Source: Roseateles puraquae (GTDB lineage Bacteria > Pseudomonadota > Gammaproteobacteria > Burkholderiales > Burkholderiaceae_C). Taken from it: a DNA stretch of 64,000 bases. Both the position numbers and the translations under genes were made by a program. Location: the NCBI RefSeq assembly GCF_002205845.1, contig NZ_NISI01000011.1, positions 1 through 64,000 of the forward strand. Direction: 5' to 3'. Numbering within the stretch: the stretch's first letter is position 1; each line of letters starts with the position of its first letter. Positions 15,336 to 23,327 of this stretch are shown in pieces. The notes under the pieces are model-generated. The model was given only the letters and a program-made list of their open reading frames with translations, was not told where the DNA came from and ran no database searches.

Positions 15336-16742
15336 ATGAACGCGCCCGCCGCCCTCGACGCCGTGGCCCCGCCGCTGCCGGCAGGCCTGCTGTCCACCTT
15401 GCAGGCCGAGTTCGGCGCGCGTTGCAGCACGGCGCTCGCGGTGCGCCAGCAGCATGGGCGTGACGAATCGGTGTTCGACGTGCCACCGCCGCAGGCTGTG
15501 GTGTTTGTCGATACGGAGGCTGAAGTCGCGCGCGTGGTGTCGCTGTGTGCGGCCCACCGCGTGCCGGTCATTCCCTATGGTGCGGGGTCGTCGCTGGAAG
15601 GCCATCTGCTGGCGGTGCAGGGCGGCATCAGCCTGGACGTGTCGCGCATGGACCGCGTGCTGCGCATCGATGCGGAAGACCTTACCGTGACGGTGCAGCC
15701 CGGGGTTACGCGCAAGCAGCTCAACGAGGCGCTCAAGCACGAAGGCTTGTTCTTTCCCATCGATCCTGGCGCCGATGCCAGCCTGGGCGGCATGGCTGCC
15801 ACGCGCGCCAGCGGCACGAACGCGGTGCGCTACGGCACGATGCGCGAGAACGTGTTGGGGCTGCGCTTCGTCAATGTGAACGGCGAGATCGTGCGCACCG
15901 GCTCCAGGGCGAAGAAGAGCAGTGCGGGCTACGACCTGACGCGGCTGTTGATCGGCAGTGAAGGGACGCTGGGCGTCATCACCGAGCTGACCGTGAAGGT
16001 GCATCCGCTGCCCGAGGCGGTATCGGCTGCCGTGTGCTTCTTTCCGAGCATCGATGCCGCGGTGCGAACGGCGATGCAGGTCATCCAGATCGGCATTCCG
16101 ATCGCACGCTGCGAGCTGCTGGACACGAACGCCATCCGCGCGGTGAATGCGCATGACAAGCTGGGCCTGAAGGAATCCCCGATGCTGCTGATGGAGTTCC
16201 ACGGCAGCGAAGCCGGCGTGGCCGAGCAGGCGGCGGTGGTGCAGGACGTTGCAGCCGGCCATGGCGGTGAAGCCTTCGAGTGGGCCACCACGCCCGAAGC
16301 CCGCACGCGGCTGTGGACGGCTCGCCACCATGCCTACCTCTCGGGCCTGCAGATGCGACCGGGCTGCCGCGCCGTCACGACCGACACCTGCGTGCCCATC
16401 TCGCGCCTGGCCGAGAACATCAATGCCTCGATTGCGGAGGTCGAAGCGGCGGGCCTGCCCTATTTCATCGTGGGCCATGTGGGTGACGGGAACTTCCACC
16501 TCGCCTACCTGCTGGACCCGACCCAGCCTGAAGAGCTCGCCACCGCGGAGCGCCTGAGCGCGCAAATGGTGGCGCGAGCCATTGCCATGGAAGGCACCTG
16601 CACCGGCGAGCACGGCATCGGCTTGCACAAGCAGGGTTTCCTGGTCGAGGAGACCGGGGACGAGGCCGTGGCCATGATGCGGGCCGTGAAGGCGGCGATG
16701 GACCCGCTGGGCATCCTGAACCCGGGCAAGATCTTCCGCTGA
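15336..16742 (+). CDS. FAD-linked D-lactate dehydrogenase (cytochrome)-type oxidase
   Basis: The 468-residue protein has an FAD-binding PCMH domain (about 55-230; VPVIPYGAGSSLEGHLL and DPGADASLGGMAATRASGTNAVRYG are FAD contact motifs) and a C-terminal FAD-oxidase domain with VGHVGDGNFHLAYL, EGTCTGEHGIGLHK and DPLGILNPGKIF. These match the D-lactate dehydrogenase (cytochrome)/glycolate oxidase GlcD branch, which oxidises D-2-hydroxyacids and passes electrons to the respiratory chain. The 2-hydroxyacid cannot be settled from sequence. No GlcE/GlcF genes follow, so the single-subunit D-lactate dehydrogenase role is favoured. The start at 15336 follows AGGAG. Confidence 0.9.
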   Translation: MNAPAALDAVAPPLPAGLLSTLQAEFGARCSTALAVRQQHGRDESVFDVPPPQAVVFVDTEAEVARVVSLCAAHRVPVIPYGAGSSLEGHLLAVQGGISLDVSRMDRVLRIDAEDLTVTVQPGVTRKQLNEALKHEGLFFPIDPGADASLGGMAATRASGTNAVRYGTMRENVLGLRFVNVNGEIVRTGSRAKKSSAGYDLTRLLIGSEGTLGVITELTVKVHPLPEAVSAAVCFFPSIDAAVRTAMQVIQIGIPIARCELLDTNAIRAVNAHDKLGLKESPMLLMEFHGSEAGVAEQAAVVQDVAAGHGGEAFEWATTPEARTRLWTARHHAYLSGLQMRPGCRAVTTDTCVPISRLAENINASIAEVEAAGLPYFIVGHVGDGNFHLAYLLDPTQPEELATAERLSAQMVARAIAMEGTCTGEHGIGLHKQGFLVEETGDEAVAMMRAVKAAMDPLGILNPGKIFR

Positions 16743-16842
16743 GGGCGGGCGGCGCAGACGGTCCCGATCGGGCCGCTCTGGCTCGCTTGTGTGGCCACAA
16801 TCACGACCTTCGCATCCCTTCAGCCTGACAAGGAGACAGCCC

Positions 16843-17241
16843 ATGTTCAACCACATCATGGTCGGCAGCAACGACATCGAGCGCAGCAAGCGCTTCTACG
16901 ACGCGGTGCTCGCCGTGCTCGGCGCGCCCGAGGGCGTGCGCAACACGGCGGCCACGGGCCACCAGCGCGTGTTCTACCGCCATGCGGGCAACACCTTCGG
17001 CATCAGCCAGCCGATCAACGGTGATCCGGCCTGCCACGCCAATGGCGGCACCATCGCGTTCAAGTGCGAGTCGGCCGAGCAGGTCAAGACCTTCCACGAC
17101 GTGGCGGTGGCCCACGGCGGCCAGTCCATCGAAGAGCCGCCCGGCCTTCGCGAAGGCGCCCTCGGCGCCATGCACCTGAGCTATGTGCGCGACCCCGACG
17201 GCAACAAGCTCTGCGCGGTGTGGCGCGTGCCCAAGGCCTGA
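16843..17241 (+). CDS. VOC-superfamily (glyoxalase/dioxygenase fold) protein
   Basis: The 132-residue protein has the beta-alpha-beta-beta-beta repeat of the vicinal oxygen chelate fold: FNHIMVGSNDIERSKRFYDAVLAVLG at the N-terminus and HLSYVRDPDGNKLCAVWRV at the C-terminus. Candidate metal ligands are His4, a mid-chain residue, and the final conserved acidic/His positions. AAGGAG precedes the ATG. The substrate is unknown. It is downstream of the D-lactate dehydrogenase-like gene, and glyoxalase-type chemistry produces D-lactate, which is suggestive, but this branch (YaeR/PhnB-like) is not glyoxalase I proper. Confidence 0.82.
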   Translation: MFNHIMVGSNDIERSKRFYDAVLAVLGAPEGVRNTAATGHQRVFYRHAGNTFGISQPINGDPACHANGGTIAFKCESAEQVKTFHDVAVAHGGQSIEEPPGLREGALGAMHLSYVRDPDGNKLCAVWRVPKA

Positions 17242-17255
17242 ACGGCACAGGCATG

Positions 17256-17281
17256 AAAAACGCCGCCCGAAGGCGGCGTTT
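17256..17281. terminator. Bidirectional terminator between VOC and TonB-receptor genes
   Basis: The stem AACGCCGCC/GGCGGCGTT is flanked by A5 on one side and T3 on the other, so it can serve both convergent genes; the U-tract is stronger for the minus-strand receptor gene. Confidence 0.85.
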
Positions 17282-17300
17282 GCACGGCTGAAGCCAGGCC

Positions 17301-19505
17301 TCAGAACATCGCCTTGAACTGCACGCCGTAGGTGCGCGGCTCGTTGATGAAGCCGGTCAGGTTGTTGAAGTCGATGGCGCCGGTCACGCGGATCTGGTTG
17401 GTGATGTTGCGCACGAAGCCGGCGGCCTCGTACTTGCCATTGCCCCAGAGGTAGCCCACGCGCAGGCCGCCTTCGGTGAGGGCCTTGCCGGTGAATTCGG
17501 TGGCCTCGTACAGGAAGAAGTTGACCTTGGAGCGGTAGGCCCAGTCGGTGTAGACGTAGACCTCGTCGCCGCTGGCCAGCGGGATGCTGTAGCGGGCGGT
17601 GAGGTTGGCGGTCCACTTCGGCGCGTTGGGCAGCGGGTTGCCGTCGACCATCGCGTTGCCGTTGACGATCGGGTCCAGCACGGTCGGGAAGCCCGTGCCC
17701 ACGCGCAGCGAGCCGCCCGGGGGCACGCCCAGGCCGGTGTCCTTGATCTTGGTGTTGTTCAGCGAGCCGCCGAAGGTCACCAGGAAGTCCGGCGTGATCA
17801 GGGCCTCGAGGTTCAGCTCGGCGCCGTTGCCCGTGGCCTTCTTGGCGTTGAGCAGGCGGGTGGCGTTGTTGCTGCCGCCCACGGCCGTGAGCTGCAGGTC
17901 CTTGACGGTGTAGCTGAACAGCGAGCCCGACAGGCGCAGGGTGCGCTTGAGCAGTTCGCTCTTGAAGCCGATCTCGTAGGAGTTGACGTTCTCCGGGCCG
18001 GCTTGCGACTGGCCGGCGAAGGCCGAGGCGTTCTGCATCGACGAGGCGCGGAAGCCGTTGGCGTAGCGGGCGTACAGGTTGGTCGTGCTGTCCAGCTTGT
18101 AGGTGGCGGACAGATCACCGCTCCACTTGCCGTCGTCCGTGCTGGCCGAGGTGCCGGTGGACGTGTTGAAGAGGCCGCTGCCGGCGTGGGTGGTCGACAG
18201 GTCCTTCTTGTCCTTGGTGTAGCGCAGGCCGGCGCGCAGCTTGAGCTCGTTGCTGACGGTGTAGTTCACCGAACCGAACACCGCCCAGGCCTTGTTGGTC
18301 TGCGAGGTGTAGATGTGGTCGATGTCGGCGTGGGTGGTGGTGTTGTAGGTGATGTTGTCGATCGTGTACTTCTCGTCGAAGAGGTACACGCCGGCCTGCC
18401 AGGCCAGAGGCCCGGTGGTGTTGGACTCCAGACGCACTTCCTGCGTGAGCTGGCGGTGGCCGTTCATGCCGCTGCCGGTTTCCGACTGGAAGGGCACGCC
18501 GGCCTGGCCGGGCACGCCGCCGTCGATGTCGCCGCGGGACAGCGGCTTCACATGCTCGCCGCCGGTGATGGAGTAGATGTTCAGCTCGGGCAGCGACCAC
18601 TTCAGGCGCAGGCTGCCGCCGGTCTGCTTCAGGGTCTGCTCGTTGACGCCGTTGAAGGCGACGGTGTCGGTGCTGAAGCCGTCGGCCAGGTCGTTGGTGC
18701 CGCGCTTGATCGCATTGGCGCGGAAGAGGCGCGGGCTGCCGTCCAGGTCACGCACGTGCACATTGGCCAGGGCGCTGAACTGCTTGTGCGGCTCGTACAG
18801 CACTTGCGCGCGCACGGCGGTGTCGCGGTAGCCCTCGGTCTTGGGCGTGGCCGCGCCGGGGGCGGTGTTGTCGACCCAGTCGCTGCGGCGCTGGCTCTGC
18901 GCGGAGATGCGGGCGGCCCAGTCACCGGACAGCGGCAGGTTGGCGGCGCCTTCGAGGTTGAGGGTGCCGTAGTTGCCCACGGTGATGCTGGCGTAGCCGT
19001 CCTGCTTCTGGCTCGGCTTGACGGAGTCGAACTTGACGACACCAGCCGGCGTGTTGCGACCGAACAGCGTGCCCTGCGGGCCGGCGACCACTTCGACCGC
19101 GGCGGTGTCGAAGATCGGGAAGCCCTTCAGGATGGGGTTCTCCTGGATCACATCGTCGACGATGACGCTGACGGGCTGCGAGGCGTTCAGGCGGAAGTCG
19201 GTGTTGCCATAGCCGCGGATGTAGAAGCGCGGGAAGGCGCGGCCGAAGCTGGACTCGATGTTCAGGCTGGGCACGCGGCCCGACAGGAAGCGCAGGTCCT
19301 GGCCGCCGGAGGCGAGCACATCGAGCTTTTCGCCGCTGATCTTGCTGACGGCGTTGGGCACATCCTGGATGTTCTCGGCGCGGCGCTCGGCCGTGATGAC
19401 GACGGTTTCAAGCTGGCTGCGATCCTTGGCGGGGGCTTCCTGGGCCAGGGCGGGCAGGGCGGCGCTGAGCGCCAGGGTCAGCAGAGAGAGACGGGGGACG
19501 AACAT
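17301..19505 (-). CDS. TonB-dependent outer-membrane receptor
   Basis: The 734-residue protein has a signal peptide (about 1-21, ALPALAQ), an N-terminal plug with a TonB-box-like [10 protein letters not shown] (33-42), the plug landmarks [29 protein letters not shown] and [21 protein letters not shown], and a 22-strand-type barrel ending in aromatic FKAMF as outer-membrane proteins do. It imports a large or scarce ligand across the outer membrane using proton-motive force. The sequence belongs to the FecA/FpvA-like large family, but the ligand (siderophore, vitamin or carbohydrate) is not evident. The start at 19505 has GGAG 9 nt upstream. A separate convergent terminator suggests a single-gene unit. 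No Fur box was seen upstream. Confidence 0.92.
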   Translation of the reverse strand: MFVPRLSLLTLALSAALPALAQEAPAKDRSQLETVVITAERRAENIQDVPNAVSKISGEKLDVLASGGQDLRFLSGRVPSLNIESSFGRAFPRFYIRGYGNTDFRLNASQPVSVIVDDVIQENPILKGFPIFDTAAVEVVAGPQGTLFGRNTPAGVVKFDSVKPSQKQDGYASITVGNYGTLNLEGAANLPLSGDWAARISAQSQRRSDWVDNTAPGAATPKTEGYRDTAVRAQVLYEPHKQFSALANVHVRDLDGSPRLFRANAIKRGTNDLADGFSTDTVAFNGVNEQTLKQTGGSLRLKWSLPELNIYSITGGEHVKPLSRGDIDGGVPGQAGVPFQSETGSGMNGHRQLTQEVRLESNTTGPLAWQAGVYLFDEKYTIDNITYNTTTHADIDHIYTSQTNKAWAVFGSVNYTVSNELKLRAGLRYTKDKKDLSTTHAGSGLFNTSTGTSASTDDGKWSGDLSATYKLDSTTNLYARYANGFRASSMQNASAFAGQSQAGPENVNSYEIGFKSELLKRTLRLSGSLFSYTVKDLQLTAVGGSNNATRLLNAKKATGNGAELNLEALITPDFLVTFGGSLNNTKIKDTGLGVPPGGSLRVGTGFPTVLDPIVNGNAMVDGNPLPNAPKWTANLTARYSIPLASGDEVYVYTDWAYRSKVNFFLYEATEFTGKALTEGGLRVGYLWGNGKYEAAGFVRNITNQIRVTGAIDFNNLTGFINEPRTYGVQFKAMF

Positions 19506-19783
19506 CGACGACGACTCCAAAAAAATGGGCCCCAACCTCGGGGCCGGCGGCGATTGTGCGGACTCACACGCCACCTGACAGACCTCAGGCGGCCAGGTGT
19601 TGCGCGAGTCTGACGGGTTGGTCAGTTTCTAGACGGCTGCCTCGAACCCGTCATCGCGCCATGCACCAGCACGGGGTGCGGTTGCACGAGAACGAGGCGG
19701 GCGGGGCCTTGATTCGACACGTGGCGAATCGTTGGCGGGTGTTGAGCGCACACAGTCAGCTTCGTTCATTTCGAGGAACCGCC
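19506..19783. promoter_or_regulatory. Divergent control region with an ArsR-type candidate operator (19711-19730)
   Basis: This 278-bp gap separates the TonB-receptor gene from the ArsR operon. It holds a hairpin with arms GGCCCC/GGGGCC in the receptor leader (about 19528-19545) and a dyad GATTCG-8 bp-CGAATC at 19711-19730. The dyad lies 54 bp before the first gene of an operon that encodes an ArsR-type repressor, so it is a reasonable autoregulatory operator. No promoter is clear. Confidence 0.4.
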
Positions 19784-20095
19784 ATGTCCGCCATCACCTG
19801 CTTCATCCGCTACGAACTGGACCCCGCCCAGCGCGAGGCCTTCCGGGCCTATGCCCAGGCCTGGGGCCGCATCATTCCGCGCCTGGGCGGGCGGCTGCTG
19901 GGCTATTGGCTCCCGTGGGAAGGCACCAATGACGAGGCCTGGGGCTTGGTGGGCTTCGACTCGCTGGCCGCCTACGAGGCCTACCGCGTGCGGCTCAAGG
20001 CCGATGCCGAGGCGCAGGCCAACTTCGCGTTCGCGCAGTCGCAGCGCTTCATCCGGCGCGAGGAGCGCACCTTCTGCGAGGATGTGCAGCCATGA
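19784..20095 (+). CDS. NIPSNAP-family small dimeric alpha-beta protein
   Basis: The 103-residue protein reads [63 protein letters not shown], the standard NIPSNAP/dimeric ferredoxin-like pattern. It is the first of three overlapping genes with an ABM-domain gene and an ArsR regulator. GAGG precedes the ATG. Members of the fold act as small monooxygenases or chaperone-like proteins; the substrate is unknown. Confidence 0.82.
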   Translation: MSAITCFIRYELDPAQREAFRAYAQAWGRIIPRLGGRLLGYWLPWEGTNDEAWGLVGFDSLAAYEAYRVRLKADAEAQANFAFAQSQRFIRREERTFCEDVQP

Positions 20096-20415
20096 TCGCC
20101 GTGATCTTCGAGGTGCAGCCGACCGAGGCCGGCCGTGCCGCCTACTTCGCCCATGCGCAGGCGCTCCAGCCGTTGCTGCAGGCGCGCGACGGCTTTTTGT
20201 CGGTGGAGCGCTTCCAGAGCCTGGCCGACCCGGCGCGGCTGCTGTCGCTGTCCTACTGGCGCGACGAGGCGGCGGTGCGCGGCTGGCGCGAACTGGGCCG
20301 GCATCGTGAGGCCCAGGCGGCAGGCCGCGAGGGGCTGTTCCACGACTACCGGCTGCGTGTCGCCGAGGTGGTGCGCGACTACGGCCTGCACGACCGCGCG
20401 CAGGTGCCGCGTTGA
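20092..20415 (+). CDS. Antibiotic biosynthesis monooxygenase (ABM)-domain protein
   Basis: The 107-residue protein has the ABM ferredoxin-like fold: [67 protein letters not shown]. It overlaps the NIPSNAP gene by 4 bp (ATGA) and the ArsR gene by 4 bp (TTGA). Two related folds in one operon may form a heterodimer or act on one small oxidisable compound; this is inference. The family includes heme-degrading and quinol-oxidising enzymes. No heme-ligand signature stands out. Confidence 0.85.
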   Translation: MIAVIFEVQPTEAGRAAYFAHAQALQPLLQARDGFLSVERFQSLADPARLLSLSYWRDEAAVRGWRELGRHREAQAAGREGLFHDYRLRVAEVVRDYGLHDRAQVPR

Positions 20416-21125
20416 GCCTGGCGGAGCCCCGTCTGGCCCGCGTGGCCGCGGCGATCGCCGACCCCACGCGCGCCCGGGTGCTTGCACGCCTGCTGGATGG
20501 CCGCCTGCATACGGCGGGCGAGCTTGCCGCGCATGCCGGCGTGACCGCGCCGACCATGTCGGCCCACTTGAAGCTGCTGCTGGATGAAGGCCTGGCCCGG
20601 GTGCGCCCGCAGGGCAGGCATCGCTACTACGCGTTGGCCGATGGCGATGTGGCGCATGCGCTGGAAGCGTTGTTGCGGGTGGCCGAGGGGCCGGCCGCGG
20701 CGCCTGCGGCTGACCTGCGCCGCTGGCAGCGGCCGCAGATGCGGGCGCTTCGCCACGCACGCAGCTGCTACGGGCATTTGGCCGGCGAGTTGGGCGTGCA
20801 GTGGCGGGAGGGGCTGCTCGCGCGTGGCTGGGTACGGGCCGAACCTCAAGGGGGCTATGCCGTGACGCCGGCCGGCCAGGCGGTGCTGGACGAGTTGCTG
20901 CCCGGCGTGGTGGCCCCGGAAGCCGCAGGCCGGCGCCTCTATGACTGCGTGGACTGGTCTGAGCGCCGTGACCACTTCGCCGGCCCGTTGGCCGTGGCGT
21001 GGCTGGAAGCGATGCTGGCCCAGGGCTGGCTGCGCCGCACCGCAGGCTCGCGTGCGCTGCAACTGCTGCCACCGGGTCATGCGGCCTGGCCCGTGGCCCT
21101 GTCGACACGCCTGGAGGGCGGGTGA
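20412..21125 (+). CDS. ArsR-family winged-helix regulator with C-terminal sensor extension
   Basis: The 237-residue protein starts at a TTG overlapping the ABM stop (TTGA). The N-terminal 90 residues are an ArsR winged helix (AIADPTRARVLARLLDGRLHTAGELAAHAGVTAPTMSAHLKLLLDEGLARVRPQGRHRYYAL). The remaining 140 residues form an extension (RSCYGHLAGELGVQWREGLLARGW) seen in the DUF4180/YczG-like ArsR subgroup and containing a few Cys and His residues. It lacks the classical alpha3 metal site CxC, so it probably senses an organic compound handled by the two upstream enzymes. Confidence 0.85.
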   Translation: MSLAEPRLARVAAAIADPTRARVLARLLDGRLHTAGELAAHAGVTAPTMSAHLKLLLDEGLARVRPQGRHRYYALADGDVAHALEALLRVAEGPAAAPAADLRRWQRPQMRALRHARSCYGHLAGELGVQWREGLLARGWVRAEPQGGYAVTPAGQAVLDELLPGVVAPEAAGRRLYDCVDWSERRDHFAGPLAVAWLEAMLAQGWLRRTAGSRALQLLPPGHAAWPVALSTRLEGG

Positions 21126-21171
21126 GCTAACGACACTGGCCAGTGGTTCAAGCAGCGGCAGAATGCGCTGC

Positions 21172-21843
21172 ATGAAGCTCAACACGCGCATCGTCGTCCT
21201 GGCCCTGGCGGGCTTGTCTGCATGGGCCGCCCTGCCCGCCTCGGCGGCAGATCCCCTGGCGCCCTACCCCGTGTCCGTCTGGAGCCGCGTGCTGTTCGGC
21301 CCCGATGGCAAGCCGCAGACGCTGGAGGTGGTGGACGCGGACCAGTACCCCGCGGGCTTCGTGCAGAACGTCAAGCAGCGCGTCGCCCAGGCCACCATCC
21401 AGCCGCCGGTGGTGGACGGCAAACCGGTCACGCTGCGCTCGGGCGTGGAGATGCGCTTCGTGATCAGCCCCAAGCCGGAAGGCGGCGCCCAGGTGCGGGT
21501 GGATGGCCTCACCGTCGGGGCGCTGCCGGTCAAGCGCTATCTGGCCGCCTACCCGGCCGACATCGCCGCCACCGGCGGATGGGAGGGCGAGGTGACCGGT
21601 GTGTGCACCATCGGCACCAATGGACGCTGCCGTGTGGTGGATGTGTTGGCCACGGCCGGCATGCCCGAGAGCGTTCGCCGTTATGCCAAGGTGTCGCTCG
21701 ATGGCTGGCAGTTCGAGCCGCAGGAAGTGGACGGCAAGCCGGTCGAGTCGGAGTACCGGCTCGTCATGCGCTTGAACACGCTCGACACGGCGCCTGAGGA
21801 TTTCCGCCAGGACAAGTTCCAGCGCCTGCTGAAGGGCAAGTGA
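21172..21843 (+). CDS. Periplasmic protein with TonB-C-terminal-like domain
   Basis: The 223-residue protein has a signal peptide ([25 protein letters not shown]). The C-terminal third ([57 protein letters not shown]) resembles the beta-alpha-beta of TonB C-terminal domains, including the W-x-F-x-P pattern. It lacks the N-terminal anchor and proline spacer of a true TonB, so it is not an energy transducer. The function is unknown. It overlaps sugE by 4 bp. Confidence 0.65.
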   Translation: MKLNTRIVVLALAGLSAWAALPASAADPLAPYPVSVWSRVLFGPDGKPQTLEVVDADQYPAGFVQNVKQRVAQATIQPPVVDGKPVTLRSGVEMRFVISPKPEGGAQVRVDGLTVGALPVKRYLAAYPADIAATGGWEGEVTGVCTIGTNGRCRVVDVLATAGMPESVRRYAKVSLDGWQFEPQEVDGKPVESEYRLVMRLNTLDTAPEDFRQDKFQRLLKGK

Positions 21844-22160
21844 GCGTGGCCTGGTTGCTGCTCGTCGTCGCCGGGTTGTTGGAGGTGGGCTGGGCCATCG
21901 GCCTGAAGTACACCGAGGGCTTCACGCGCCCGCTGCCCACGGCTGCCACCGTGGCTGCCATGGTCGCGAGCGTGGGCCTGCTGGGCGTGGCCATGAAGAC
22001 CCTGCCCGTGGGTACGGCCTACGCGGTGTGGGTGGGTGTGGGCGCGGTCGGGACGGCCGCGCTGGGCATGGTGCTGTTCCAGGAGCCGGCGACGGTGGGC
22101 CGCCTGGTGAGTCTCGCGCTCATCGTGGCGGGCATCGTGGGGTTGAAGCTGGCCAGCTGA
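21840..22160 (+). CDS. sugE: SMR-family guanidinium/quaternary ammonium exporter (Gdx/SugE)
   Basis: The 106-residue four-helix transporter has the diagnostic [17 protein letters not shown] at residues 13-29, with the essential Glu of the SMR family and the GLKYT sequence of the Gdx/SugE branch, which exports guanidinium with proton antiport. It starts at a GTG overlapping the previous stop (GTGA). No guanidine riboswitch is visible; its translation depends on the upstream gene. Confidence 0.9.
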   Translation: MSVAWLLLVVAGLLEVGWAIGLKYTEGFTRPLPTAATVAAMVASVGLLGVAMKTLPVGTAYAVWVGVGAVGTAALGMVLFQEPATVGRLVSLALIVAGIVGLKLAS

Positions 22161-22247
22161 GGCCGGCGGGCGTGCTTTTTCCCGCTGTCGCATGCGCGCG
22201 ACTGGTGCTGGTTTTTGGCCGGCATAGTCGCGCCTGGAGGACACGAC

Positions 22248-22571
22248 ATGAGCGCAGTGATGGATGGATCGATGGTGTATTGCCGGGGTTGCGGAAAGCA
22301 GCTCCACGTCACGGCGGTGACCTGCCCGCAGTGTGGCGCGCCGCAGCAGGCGGCGGGTGTGTCCGACAAGAAGATCCTGCCGGCGTTCCTGCTCTGCTTC
22401 TTCCTCGGCTGGCTGGGCGTGCACCGGTTCTACGTCGGCAAGATCGGCACCGGCATCCTGCAGATCATCACCTTCGGCGGCCTGGGTATCTGGTACCTGA
22501 TCGACTTCATCATGATCATCGTCGGGGCCTTCACCGACAAGTCGGGCCGCAAGCTCACGCAGTGGGTCTGA
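22248..22571 (+). CDS. TM2-domain protein with zinc-ribbon N-terminus
   Basis: The 107-residue protein has a zinc ribbon with two CxxC pairs (YCRGCGKQL and TCPQCGAPQ) followed by a TM2 domain: LPAFLLCFFLGWLGVHRFYVGKIGTGILQIITFGGLGIWYLIDFIMI, with the DRF-like HRFY turn between two membrane helices. GGAGG precedes the ATG at 22248. TM2 proteins are widespread and their molecular role is not established. Confidence 0.88.
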   Translation: MSAVMDGSMVYCRGCGKQLHVTAVTCPQCGAPQQAAGVSDKKILPAFLLCFFLGWLGVHRFYVGKIGTGILQIITFGGLGIWYLIDFIMIIVGAFTDKSGRKLTQWV

Positions 22572-22587
22572 TGGGCCGCGGCGCCCC

Positions 22588-22622
22588 AGGCGTTCACGCC
22601 ATCCCGGTTGACCGCAAAGCCC
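22588..22622. repeat. Relic copy of the spoVR 3' end
   Basis: About 34 bp here match 23376-23410 (the minus-strand 3' coding end of spoVR) with three mismatches, including an exact 17-bp run ending in GACCGCAAAGCCC. Both copies have the same orientation. The 211-codon gene at 22642 lies between them, as if it had been inserted into the spoVR 3' flank or the flank duplicated around it. Confidence 0.7.
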
Positions 22623-22641
22623 ACCTCAGCATCTGGCCCGC

Positions 22642-23277
22642 ATGAAAGATAGCTCGTCCGGCGGTTCGGACTCCTGGCGTCGTGGCTTACCCCTGCTGAA
22701 TCCGGCTTGGTACGGGGCGCCCGCATTGGTCTACTACCTGGGCATGTCGGGCAAGGCGGAGCACCTCCGGTCCGTGCCTTTCATCCACGACGTCGCCCGA
22801 TGGCTGTACCACCCATCGGTGCCGAAGCTGCCAAGCGGGTGGCCTCGACCTCCGATGGAGGCCTTGCCGCCACCGTTGCCGCCGCACGCTTTGATCGCCG
22901 GTCTTTCGCTGGTGTTGCTTCCGGCGGCTGTTGCTGGCGTGTTCTGGGTGTTGTGGCCGCTGCGACATCAGGTTGCGCAAACACAGCTCAAGAGCAACTC
23001 ACGCCCGCACAGGTTCTATGAAGTGGGCGCCGTGCTCTCGTTTTGCCTTTTCTTCTGGGGCACCCTGTGGAGCCCGGACCCGGGCAGCTGCACGCGCTGC
23101 CCAGCGCCGAACACATCGTTTCATTGGTTCTTGGCCGCGGGTGGGCTTTTCGTGATGTCGCTGCTGCCGTACTTGATCGCGTTGTCCTTGTACGTGCGGC
23201 TGGCCTTCTGGACACGCGATACCGAGCCCAGGCGCCAGGCGGCCGCGTTCAACAAGTCGCCGCCGAGCGATGGGTGA
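22642..23277 (+). CDS. Uncharacterised multi-pass membrane protein
   Basis: The 211-residue protein has an N-terminal hydrophilic and proline-rich part (VPKLPSGWPRPPMEALPPPLPP) and about three hydrophobic segments (near 84-106, 127-142 and 163-190, the last MSLLPYLIALSLYVRLAFW). Four Cys residues are present, two in the loop CTRCPAP. No family recognised and no ribosome site stands out. It is convergent with spoVR and flanked on both sides by copies of the spoVR 3' end. Confidence 0.5.
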   Translation: MKDSSSGGSDSWRRGLPLLNPAWYGAPALVYYLGMSGKAEHLRSVPFIHDVARWLYHPSVPKLPSGWPRPPMEALPPPLPPHALIAGLSLVLLPAAVAGVFWVLWPLRHQVAQTQLKSNSRPHRFYEVGAVLSFCLFFWGTLWSPDPGSCTRCPAPNTSFHWFLAAGGLFVMSLLPYLIALSLYVRLAFWTRDTEPRRQAAAFNKSPPSDG

Positions 23278-23327
23278 TGTTGAGCGCTTTCCTGCGCGTG
23301 CTGTTCGACAAGGCGGATGGGCCGGCG

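Noticed and set aside
18003-19613. 536-codon plus-strand frame antisense to the TonB receptor gene
   Set aside because: Val/Gly/Ala-rich shadow of the receptor with no motif or ribosome site.
21781-21845. Guanidine riboswitch for sugE
   Set aside because: sugE overlaps the preceding gene, leaving no leader, and no riboswitch motif is visible.
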